A stretch of DNA of 5,466 nucleotides from an uncultured Bacteroidota bacterium (GTDB lineage Bacteria > Bacteroidota > Bacteroidia > Chitinophagales > Chitinophagaceae): positions 1-5,466 of the forward strand of contig CAIZMD010000721.1 of assembly GCA_903933995.1 (NCBI GenBank). The letters run 5' to 3'. How positions within the stretch are numbered: position 1 is the stretch's first letter; the number at the start of each line of letters is the position of its first letter. Position numbers and translations under genes: made by a program. The notes under the pieces are model-generated. The model saw only the letters and a program-made list of their open reading frames with translations. It was not told where the DNA came from and ran no database searches. Of this stretch, positions 1 through 5,466 are shown piece after piece.

Positions 1-1
1 C

Positions 2-979
2 AAAACAGATGGTTCTAAAAAAGAACAGATTACCCAAATGGATGGTGGTTATGAAGTGAGTTTATCGCCAGATGAAAAATGGATTGCATATAGATACTCT
101 TATATTAACAAGCCTTGGGAATTATATATTCAAGAAAATGCACCAGGAAAAAATCCTGTGCAAGTAACCAACAAAGCACAGAGTGAAGCCTTTAAATCTT
201 ACGCATGGCGCGATACTAAAATCACAACAATTACTGCAAGAGATGGTCAACCCATTTACACCAGGGTTTATGATCCAAAGCCTGGAACCAAGAATGGTGC
301 AGCCGTAATTTTTGTTCATGGTGCGGGTTATTTACAAAACGTACACTATGGATGGAGTAGTTATTTCCGCGAGCAAATGTTTAATAATTTATTAGCCGAC
401 AAAGGTTATACGGTGATTGATATTGACTATCGCGCCAGCAGCGGATATGGTAGAGATTGGAGAACGGGCATCTACCGTTTTATGGGTGGAAAAGATTTGG
501 ATGATGAAGTGGACGCAGCAAAATGGTTAACACAAACCATGGGAATTGATAGCAATAGAATTGGTATGTATGGCGGATCTTATGGTGGCTTTATGACACT
601 GATGGCCATGTTTACACAACCCAATGTAATCAAGGCTGGCGCGGCTTTGAGGCCGGTGACAGATTGGGCGCATTATAACCACGGCTACACCGCCAACATT
701 TTGAATGAACCCGTGAATGATAGTATTGCTTATGCAAAATCATCGCCCATTAATTTTGCGGGTGGTTTGAAAAATCATTTGCTGATCTGTCATGGAATGG
801 TAGATGTGAACGTACATTTTCAAGACGCAGTGCGTTTGAACCAACGACTGATTGAACTAGGAAAAGAGAATTGGGAGATGGCTGTTTATCCTGTAGAAGA
901 CCACGGATTTGTGGAGCCAAGTAGCTGGGCCGATGAGTATAAAAGAATTTTGAAATTGTTTGAGACTTATTTGAAATAA
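2..979 (+). CDS. S9 family (prolyl oligopeptidase / DPP IV-like) serine peptidase, C-terminal part, 5'-truncated
   Basis: This is the last 325 codons of a serine peptidase. The frame is open to the left edge, so the Met at 38 is internal and not the start. The first 60 or so residues (SLSPDEKWIAYRYS, then a WELYI strand) look like the last blade of the S9 N-terminal beta-propeller. An alpha/beta-hydrolase domain follows. The nucleophile Ser is in GGSYGG (codon 578-580), the acid is Asp in HGMVDVNVHFQD (codon 803-805), and the base is His in VEDHGF (codon 902-904); these are inferred from family alignment by eye. The VHGAG stretch should supply the oxyanion-hole side. Family members are usually 700-850 aa, so more than half lies outside the window. 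Many Bacteroidota homologues are exported and cut X-Pro or similar peptides, but the signal peptide and exact specificity cannot be judged here. It ends in TAA 26 bp before a terminator hairpin and converges with rho. Confidence 0.94.
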   Translation, partial: KTDGSKKEQITQMDGGYEVSLSPDEKWIAYRYSYINKPWELYIQENAPGKNPVQVTNKAQSEAFKSYAWRDTKITTITARDGQPIYTRVYDPKPGTKNGAAVIFVHGAGYLQNVHYGWSSYFREQMFNNLLADKGYTVIDIDYRASSGYGRDWRTGIYRFMGGKDLDDEVDAAKWLTQTMGIDSNRIGMYGGSYGGFMTLMAMFTQPNVIKAGAALRPVTDWAHYNHGYTANILNEPVNDSIAYAKSSPINFAGGLKNHLLICHGMVDVNVHFQDAVRLNQRLIELGKENWEMAVYPVEDHGFVEPSSWADEYKRILKLFETYLK

Positions 980-1004
980 GTGAACCAGAGATCATTAGCA
1001 TAAA

Positions 1005-1035
1005 AAAACCTCCAGTAGTTTTTACTGGAGGTTTT
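1005..1035. terminator. Bidirectional intrinsic terminator between the peptidase gene and rho
   Basis: A perfect 13-bp stem (1005-1017 pairing with 1023-1035) encloses a 5-nt loop. The GC-rich core is CCTCCAGTA / TACTGGAGG. It is flanked by seven A at 1002-1008 and a T-rich run at 1032-1041, so each strand reads stem then U-tract. It sits 25 bp past the peptidase stop and should also end the convergent rho transcript, whose strand carries the longer uninterrupted T run (7). Confidence 0.93.
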
Positions 1036-1040
1036 CTTTT

Positions 1041-1098
1041 TAACCACCCCGCCCTTCGGGCACCCCTCCCGCAAGCGGGAGGGGAACTTGGGGAACTT
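1041..1098. repeat. GC-rich palindromic (REP-like) intergenic element with a 9-bp tandem repeat
   Basis: Two hairpins lie side by side: GCCC-TTC-GGGC at 1051-1061, and a perfect 9-bp stem at 1063-1071 / 1076-1084 around the loop CAAG. They are followed by GGGGAACTT twice in tandem (1081-1089 and 1090-1098), the first copy overlapping the stem. The composition is much more GC-rich than its surroundings. From memory, similar CCCCTCCC...GGGAGGGG elements are scattered between genes in Bacteroidota genomes, so I infer a dispersed repeat. Only one copy is in this window. It falls in the 3' untranslated part of rho, 5 bp past the rho stop, and would fold in the rho mRNA before the terminator. Confidence 0.7.
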
Positions 1099-1102
1099 AA
1101 AT

Positions 1103-2917
1103 TTATCTGTTCATGCTCATCAAGAACTCTTCGTTGCTCTTGGTTCCGCGCATGCGTTTTAATAATTCGTTCATGGCTTCTTCGGCGTTCATATCGTTTA
1201 AGAACAAACGCAGAATATTCATGCGGCCAAGTACTTCTTTGTCTAACAACAAATCGTCACGGCGTGTAGAAGAACCAACCAAGTCAATAGCAGGATAGAT
1301 ACGCTTGTTGGCCAATTTTCTATCAAGTTGTAATTCCATATTACCAGTACCCTTGAATTCTTCAAAGATTACTTCGTCCATTTTAGAACCGGTTTCAATC
1401 AGCGCTGTTGCAAGTATAGTCAGTGATCCACCGTTTTCAATTTTACGAGCAGCACCAAAGAATTGTTTTGGTTTCAACAATGCGTTTGCTTCCACACCAC
1501 CTGATAATACTTTACCAGAAGAAGGAGCAACTGTATTGTGTGCACGAGCCAAACGCGTAATAGAATCTAAAAGAATCACCACATCGTGTCCGCACTCTAC
1601 CAAGCGTTTTGCTTTTTGCAAAGCAATGGCAGAAACCTTTACGTGCTTTTCAGCAGGCTCGTCAAAAGTAGAAGCAATCACTTCTGCTCTTACGCTGCGT
1701 TCCATATCGGTTACCTCTTCAGGGCGTTCGTCAATCAACACCACCATCAAATAACATTCGGGGTGATTGGCTGCAATGGCGTTGGCCACTTCTTTGAGCA
1801 ACATGGTTTTACCCACTTTTGGTTGGGCCACAATCAAACCACGCTGACCTTTACCAATGGGGGTAAAGATGTCCATGATCCTAGTGCTATAGTTGTTGCT
1901 GGTAGTAAAGAGATTCAATTTTTCAAAAGGGAACAAAGGAGTCAGGTAGTCAAAAGGAATCCTGTCACGCACTTCATCCGGACGTTTTCCGTTGATCAAG
2001 TCAACTTTGAGCAGGGCAAAATATTTTTCACCTTCTTTGGGAGGACGCACAGAACCTAGCACAGTATCACCAGTTTTCAAACCAAATAATTTGATCTGAG
2101 AAGGAGAAACGTATACGTCATCCGGAGAAGACAAATAGTTGTAATCGCTAGAGCGTAAGAAACCATAACCATCCGGCATCATTTCTAACACACCCTCACC
2201 ATTGATCACGCCTTCAAATTCAATATTGAATGCGGGTTCTTTGCGTTGTTGTGGGTAGCGTTGTTGTGGTGCAGGTTCGCTGGCAGGAGTTTCGTTCTCA
2301 CCCTGTTGGTGTTGCTCACCTGAAACGGCAGTAGCAGGTGTATCAGTTGGCTGTTCCGTGGTTGGTTGCGCATCCGCTGGATCAGCTGGTCTGTTTTCAA
2401 GATGGTCTGGTCTTGGTTTGCGAGGAGGGATTCCTTTTTTATTAAGAAGCGGTCTTTGTTGTCTTTCAGCAGGAAGGGCTGGTGCGCCTGGAGCCCTGGT
2501 AGGAGCTGGTGCTGGAGCAGGAGCCGCTTCTGCAGCGGGTTGTTGATCCCTAACTGGGGCTGCTGGTCTAACAGGAGCAGGAACCACCGGTCTTGGATTG
2601 GGTCTTGGTTTTTCTGTAGCAACGGGAGCCGCTTTTTCTGCAGGTGCCGGAGCTTCAGTAGCTTCTTCAGATTCCATTACTTCTGCTTCTTCCGTGCCAT
2701 TGGCAGTAGAAGTCTTGATGGTAATGGGTTTGCGAGGGCGGCCAGATTTTTTCTTGGGTTCGTCCTTTGATTCGCTTGCTTTTACGGCTTGGCCGTCTAG
2801 TATTTTGTAAATAAGTCCTTGTTTGTCGAGCTTCTTAATACCGGGGAGGGAGAGTTGCTCAGCAATGTCTTGCAGCTCAGGCAAAAGCATGTCGTTCAAT
2901 TGCAGAATGTCGTACAT
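1103..2917 (-). CDS. rho: Transcription termination factor Rho with long disordered N-terminal insert
   Basis: Rho is the hexameric RNA-dependent ATPase/translocase that ends transcription of untranslated RNA. Domains in order: Rho_N helical domain (1-45, starting MYDILQLNDMLL); a low-complexity linker (about 46-230) rich in Pro, Ala, Gln and Glu; a cold-shock-like RNA-binding domain (about 238-310, with DGYGFLR); and the RecA-like ATPase (about 320-604). The Walker A is AQPKVGKT (364-371), the catalytic Glu is probably E397 in VLIDERPEEV, and Walker B ends at D451 in VVILLD. The Q-loop is LSGGVEANAL (471-480), the R-loop is KGTGN (522-526), and the likely arginine finger is R552. E. coli Rho is 419 aa; the extra 185 residues are nearly all in the linker. 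An AT-hook-like KKKSGRPRKP lies at 55-64. The start fits the conserved Rho_N beginning; no strong ribosome-binding site is seen. It is divergent from asnS. Confidence 0.98.
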   Translation of the reverse strand: MYDILQLNDMLLPELQDIAEQLSLPGIKKLDKQGLIYKILDGQAVKASESKDEPKKKSGRPRKPITIKTSTANGTEEAEVMESEEATEAPAPAEKAAPVATEKPRPNPRPVVPAPVRPAAPVRDQQPAAEAAPAPAPAPTRAPGAPALPAERQQRPLLNKKGIPPRKPRPDHLENRPADPADAQPTTEQPTDTPATAVSGEQHQQGENETPASEPAPQQRYPQQRKEPAFNIEFEGVINGEGVLEMMPDGYGFLRSSDYNYLSSPDDVYVSPSQIKLFGLKTGDTVLGSVRPPKEGEKYFALLKVDLINGKRPDEVRDRIPFDYLTPLFPFEKLNLFTTSNNYSTRIMDIFTPIGKGQRGLIVAQPKVGKTMLLKEVANAIAANHPECYLMVVLIDERPEEVTDMERSVRAEVIASTFDEPAEKHVKVSAIALQKAKRLVECGHDVVILLDSITRLARAHNTVAPSSGKVLSGGVEANALLKPKQFFGAARKIENGGSLTILATALIETGSKMDEVIFEEFKGTGNMELQLDRKLANKRIYPAIDLVGSSTRRDDLLLDKEVLGRMNILRLFLNDMNAEEAMNELLKRMRGTKSNEEFLMSMNR

Positions 2918-3121
2918 AAAATCAGTTGATGAAAAAAAAGGAATTTGTCAATGAATAAATAAATCCAGTCTAAGGGAATAAAAACTCAGATCGGCGTAAT
3001 AAAAATTTGATTGGAAGAGGAAAACTGAATCGTCTGGAGTTGAGTTTTAGACCTGTTCAGTGATATTTCCATTGCAATGTTAAGTGAGTTTTTCTGAAAA
3101 AACGAATTTTTTCCCTGTTTT
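2918..3121. other. AT-rich divergent intergenic region upstream of rho
   Basis: This is the rho-proximal part of the 287-bp gap between rho and asnS, and should hold the rho promoter and 5' leader. I see no exact TAnnTTTG box on the minus strand. The nearest is TAACATTG (complement of 3075-3082, one mismatch), with no matching -33 element. A weak A/T hairpin (stem 3096-3102 / 3107-3113, loop CGAA) is present. I found no coding potential or RNA gene. Confidence 0.5.
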
Positions 3122-3168
3122 TAACCAAGTTTAGGCCTTTGGCATGGCTATGGGCCTAGGTTTGGTTA
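3122..3168. repeat. Imperfect 16-bp inverted repeat upstream of asnS, overlapping its -7 box
   Basis: Arms 3122-3137 and 3153-3168 are complementary except for three central positions, which would be G-U pairs if the plus strand were RNA. Perfect blocks are TAACCAA / TTGGTTA (outer) and TAGGCC / GGCCTA (inner), around a 15-nt loop. The right arm runs into the TA of the predicted asnS -7 element. It could be an operator for an unknown regulator, or a leader hairpin if transcription begins further upstream. Its function is inferred. Confidence 0.6.
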
Positions 3169-3174
3169 TCTTTG
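3167..3174 (+). promoter_or_regulatory. Predicted Bacteroidota-type -7 promoter element for asnS
   Basis: TATCTTTG matches the Bacteroidota vegetative -7 consensus TAnnTTTG exactly. Transcription would begin near 3180, leaving a leader of about 25 nt before the asnS ATG. The -33 element is poor: the closest TTTG (3138-3141) is 25 bp upstream, longer than the usual spacing of about 19-21. Confidence 0.6.
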
Positions 3175-3204
3175 GCAACTGGATTAAAGCAATAAAATAG
3201 TAAG

Positions 3205-4653
3205 ATGTTTAACAAAAGAACCAAGATCAAGGTTTTACTGGCAACCGAGCCGCAGAACCAAGAAGTGATTGTCATGGGTTGGGTGCGTAGTTTTCGCAAC
3301 AATCAGTTTATAGCCCTGAACGATGGCAGTACCAATAATAATATACAAGTAGTAGTAGAATTGGGTCTACTAGACGATGCTACCTTGAAGCGCATCACCA
3401 CAGGTGCTTCCTTAAAAGTAACTGGTGAGTTAATTGCTTCTTTGGGTAAGGGACAGAAAGTAGAAATCAAAGCCAAGCGTCTAGAAATTTTGGGTGATAG
3501 CGATGCGGAAAAATTTCCTTTGCAACCCAAAAAACATTCACTGGAATTCTTGCGTGAAATTGCGCATTTGCGTTTCCGCACCAACACTTTTGGATCAGTG
3601 TTTAGACTCCGTCATTCTCTGGCATTTGCAGTACACAAATTCTTTAACGAAAAAGGGTTTATCTATTTGCATACACCCATCATAACATCAAGTGATGCAG
3701 AAGGTGCAGGAGAAATGTTCCGTGTAACTACATTGCCTTTTGACAATGCACCACGCAATGAAGATGGTTCTGTGAATTTCAAAGAAGACTTTTTTGGAAA
3801 GAGTACCAACCTCACGGTTAGTGGACAATTAGAAGGTGAGCTTGGCGCGATGGCTTTTAGTGAGATCTATACTTTTGGACCAACTTTCCGCGCAGAAAAT
3901 TCTAACACTGCAAGACACTTGGCAGAGTTCTGGATGATTGAACCAGAGATGGCTTTTCATGATATTGAAGACAACCAAAACTTGGCGGAAGAGTTTATCC
4001 AATATTTGATTCGCTACGCGATGGAACACAATATGGAAGACCTTGAATTCCTTGACGCGCGTTTGGCAGAAGAAGAAAAACAGAAGCCACAAAACGAGCG
4101 CGCAGAATTTGGTTTGCTAGAAAAATTGCGCTTTGTTGTAGAAAACAAATTTGAACGCATTACTTATACAGAAGCCATTCAAATTTTGTTAGACTCTCCA
4201 CACTATAAGAAAAAGAAATTCAAGTACGATGTGAGCTGGGGTATAGATATGCAGAGTGAGCACGAAAGATATTTGGTAGAAAAACATTTTAAAAAACCCG
4301 TGATTGTAACTGGTTATCCTGCTGCTATTAAAGCGTTTTATATGCGCTTGAATGATGGTTGTGAACCAGGCCGTGAAACTGTTGCTGCAATGGATATTCT
4401 AGCACCGGGTATTGGAGAAATTGTTGGTGGATCACAGAGAGAAGAGCGTTTAGACAAATTAGAAAAACGCATGGCTGAGATGCATATTCCTACAGAAGAA
4501 ATGAGTTGGTATTTAGATACCCGCCGTTTTGGAACCGTGCCACACGCAGGCTTTGGTTTGGGCTTTGAACGTATGGTACAATTTGTAACAGGCATGACCA
4601 ATATTAGAGACGTAATTGCTTTTGCAAGAACACCTAAGAATTGCGAATTCTAA
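3205..4653 (+). CDS. asnS: Asparagine--tRNA ligase (asparaginyl-tRNA synthetase), class IIb
   Basis: This cytoplasmic enzyme charges tRNA-Asn with asparagine using ATP. At 482 aa it is complete and close to the 466 aa of E. coli AsnRS. The N-terminal OB-fold anticodon-binding domain (about 18-100) includes VIVMGWVRSFR and the FIALNDGS strand. The class II catalytic core follows: motif 1 region around HTPIITSSDAEGAGEMF (156-172), motif 2 FRAENSNTARHLAEFWMIEPE (228-248) and motif 3 GFGLGFERM with Arg456. The motif 2 wording and GTVPHAGFGLGFER near the end are typical of AsnRS and not of AspRS or LysRS. An internal segment (about 275-335) with a charged EEEKQKPQNERAE stretch is the usual insertion. 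The ATG at 3205 lies just before the OB-fold and about 25 nt after the predicted transcription start; upstream bases show no strong Shine-Dalgarno, as is common in Bacteroidota. No key residue is missing. It is divergent from rho and followed by its own terminator. Confidence 0.98.
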   Translation: MFNKRTKIKVLLATEPQNQEVIVMGWVRSFRNNQFIALNDGSTNNNIQVVVELGLLDDATLKRITTGASLKVTGELIASLGKGQKVEIKAKRLEILGDSDAEKFPLQPKKHSLEFLREIAHLRFRTNTFGSVFRLRHSLAFAVHKFFNEKGFIYLHTPIITSSDAEGAGEMFRVTTLPFDNAPRNEDGSVNFKEDFFGKSTNLTVSGQLEGELGAMAFSEIYTFGPTFRAENSNTARHLAEFWMIEPEMAFHDIEDNQNLAEEFIQYLIRYAMEHNMEDLEFLDARLAEEEKQKPQNERAEFGLLEKLRFVVENKFERITYTEAIQILLDSPHYKKKKFKYDVSWGIDMQSEHERYLVEKHFKKPVIVTGYPAAIKAFYMRLNDGCEPGRETVAAMDILAPGIGEIVGGSQREERLDKLEKRMAEMHIPTEEMSWYLDTRRFGTVPHAGFGLGFERMVQFVTGMTNIRDVIAFARTPKNCEF

Positions 4654-4674
4654 AACAAAATCATCAAATAATAT

Positions 4675-4703
4675 AAATGGTTGGGCATTGCTCAACCATT
4701 TTT
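4675..4703 (+). terminator. Intrinsic terminator after asnS
   Basis: A 12-bp stem (4675-4686 / 4690-4701, one G-T pair) encloses a 3-nt loop. It contains GGTTG / CAACC and ends in a run of five T (4699-4703). It begins 22 bp after the asnS stop. An ATG at 4677, in frame with the next gene, is inside the left arm. Confidence 0.85.
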
Positions 4704-4736
4704 GTTAAAGCCTGTTTTCAGGACAAACCCAATGTC

Positions 4737-5466
4737 TTGAAAAGAATCCTTGAATTAAAACACCAAATTGCGCCGGTTAGAGATAGGCTCTTGAATCACC
4801 CACTCTATGCAAAAATTCAAGGCATAAATCAATTACAGGTTTTTGCACAATACCATGTTTTTGCAGTTTGGGATTTTATGAGTCTACTCAAGTCTTTGCA
4901 AAACAATCTTACTTGTACTACTATTCCTTGGCAGCCCAAGGGTTCTGCCAACACCAGATATTTAATTAATGAAATTGTTGTTGGAGAAGAGTCTGATGTA
5001 GATGCTTTTGGAAATAGAATCAGTCATTTTGAATTGTATTTGCAGGCCATGGAACAGATGGGTGCCAGCACCAAAGAGATGCAAGTATTGATTGGTCATT
5101 TAAAGATGGGCTTGCCTATATCAAAAGCATTAGAAAGAATTGAATTACCTACTGGTGTAAAAGAATTTTTAAGCTTCACTTTTGATATTATTCAAGAACC
5201 CATTCACGTACAAGCTGCTGTGTTTAGTTTTGGAAGAGAAGACTTAATTCCAGATATGTTTTTGGGTTTGTTGAAAGAGATAGCCAAACTACATCCTGAA
5301 AAACTAGACGGCTTTATTTATTATCTGGAAAGACATATTGAAGTAGATGGTGGACACCATAGTCATCTGGCCATGGAAATGGTTATAGAACTTTGTGGAG
5401 ACAGTCTTTCTAAATGGATGGAAGCAACCGTAGCTGCAAAATTGAGTTTGGAAAAAAGAATACAGC
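4737..5466 (+). CDS. DUF3050 family protein (heme-oxygenase-like fold), 3'-truncated, start uncertain
   Basis: I read this frame directly; it has no stop before the right edge and gives 243 residues from the TTG at 4737. The sequence matches my memory of DUF3050 proteins (about 255-270 aa): LLNHPLYAKI near the start, QYHVFAVWDFMSLLK (38-52), TIPWQPKG, INEIVVGEESD (77-87), HFELYL (97-102), QEPIHVQAAVF (153-163) and RHIEVDGGHHSH (199-210). Only some 15-25 residues should be missing. The family is uncharacterised as far as I know; I recall it as part of the heme-oxygenase-like structural clan. H200, D204 and H207 form His-x3-Asp-x2-His, which with E79 or E84, H97 and E154 could bind two metals, as in heme-oxygenase-like diiron enzymes; this is inference. 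No signal peptide or membrane segment is seen. The TTG start removes the terminator-overlapping N-terminus that an ATG at 4677 would give. An AGGA at 4720-4723 suits an out-of-frame ATG at 4732 better than the TTG. Confidence 0.88.
   Translation, partial: MKRILELKHQIAPVRDRLLNHPLYAKIQGINQLQVFAQYHVFAVWDFMSLLKSLQNNLTCTTIPWQPKGSANTRYLINEIVVGEESDVDAFGNRISHFELYLQAMEQMGASTKEMQVLIGHLKMGLPISKALERIELPTGVKEFLSFTFDIIQEPIHVQAAVFSFGREDLIPDMFLGLLKEIAKLHPEKLDGFIYYLERHIEVDGGHHSHLAMEMVIELCGDSLSKWMEATVAAKLSLEKRIQ

Noticed and set aside
750..1001. Minus-strand 83-codon frame over the end of the peptidase gene
   Set aside because: It covers the catalytic Asp/His region of the peptidase on the other strand, has no family resemblance, and starts opposite conserved codons.
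1305..2059. Plus-strand open frames of 149 and 157 codons inside rho
   Set aside because: They lie antisense to the conserved Rho ATPase, show no recognisable motif, and have Ser/Phe-rich compositions expected from reading a conserved gene backwards.
2206..2770. Several 60-138 codon frames on both strands over the Rho linker
   Set aside because: The Pro/Ala/Gln-rich linker has few A/T-rich codons, so alternative frames lack stops; the products are low-complexity (Leu/Gln or Ser/Trp/Arg-rich) shadows.
2980..3048. AAAACTCA ... TGAGTTTT inverted match in the rho upstream region
   Set aside because: Only 8 bp, A/T-rich and separated by over 50 bp; it is not convincing as a regulatory dyad.
3068..3082. 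Possible rho promoter -7 box TAACATTG on the minus strand
   Set aside because: One mismatch to TAnnTTTG, no -33 TTTG at suitable spacing, and such near-matches are common in AT-rich DNA.
3122..3204. T-box or other riboswitch controlling asnS
   Set aside because: Apart from the single dyad there is no multi-stem leader, specifier loop, T-box bulge sequence or terminator; the predicted leader is only about 25 nt.
3303..4695. Minus-strand frames (60-94 codons) and a plus-strand 63-codon frame in asnS
   Set aside because: All overlap the strongly conserved AsnRS coding sequence and show no independent protein features.
4711..4722. Short hairpin CCTG-TTTT-CAGG before the DUF3050 gene
   Set aside because: A 4-bp stem is expected by chance and has no following T-run.
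1..5466. Mobile elements, CRISPR arrays, tRNA/rRNA genes or a defence system
   Set aside because: No terminal inverted repeats with a transposase, no regularly spaced repeats, no cloverleaf or rRNA sequence, and all four genes are known families of general function.

Overview
The window looks like a chromosomal, housekeeping stretch from a member of the Bacteroidota. A Chitinophagales-like lineage is my guess, not a proof. Three things suggest it: a Rho factor with a very long Pro/Ala/Gln-rich N-terminal insert, a TAnnTTTG-type -7 promoter element ahead of asnS, and weak or absent Shine-Dalgarno sequences. Base composition is moderate and even. There is no transposase, integrase, phage gene, CRISPR array, tRNA or rRNA, and I see no defence or secondary-metabolite system.

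Layout: (1) 2-979, + strand: the C-terminal part of an S9 (prolyl oligopeptidase/DPP IV-like) serine peptidase, cut by the left edge, with its catalytic triad present. (2) 980-1102: a convergent intergenic region with a strong bidirectional terminator hairpin, then a GC-rich palindromic element ending in a 9-bp tandem repeat. (3) 1103-2917, - strand: rho, 604 aa, with a complete ATPase core plus a disordered insert of about 185 residues carrying an AT-hook-like motif. (4) 2918-3204: a divergent intergenic region with an imperfect 16-bp inverted repeat whose right arm touches the predicted asnS -7 box. (5) 3205-4653, + strand: asnS, asparaginyl-tRNA synthetase, complete at 482 aa. (6) 4654-4736: a Rho-independent terminator and a short spacer. 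(7) 4737-5466, + strand: a DUF3050-family protein with a heme-oxygenase-like fold, cut by the right edge. Its start is ambiguous and it carries a His-x3-Asp-x2-His pattern like that of heme-oxygenase-like diiron enzymes.

The genes do not form a pathway. Rho and AsnRS are core transcription and translation functions expressed divergently. The peptidase and the DUF3050 protein are separate units flanked by terminators. The points most worth a second look are the disordered region of Rho, the start and the metal-site pattern of the DUF3050 gene, and the dyad at the asnS promoter.
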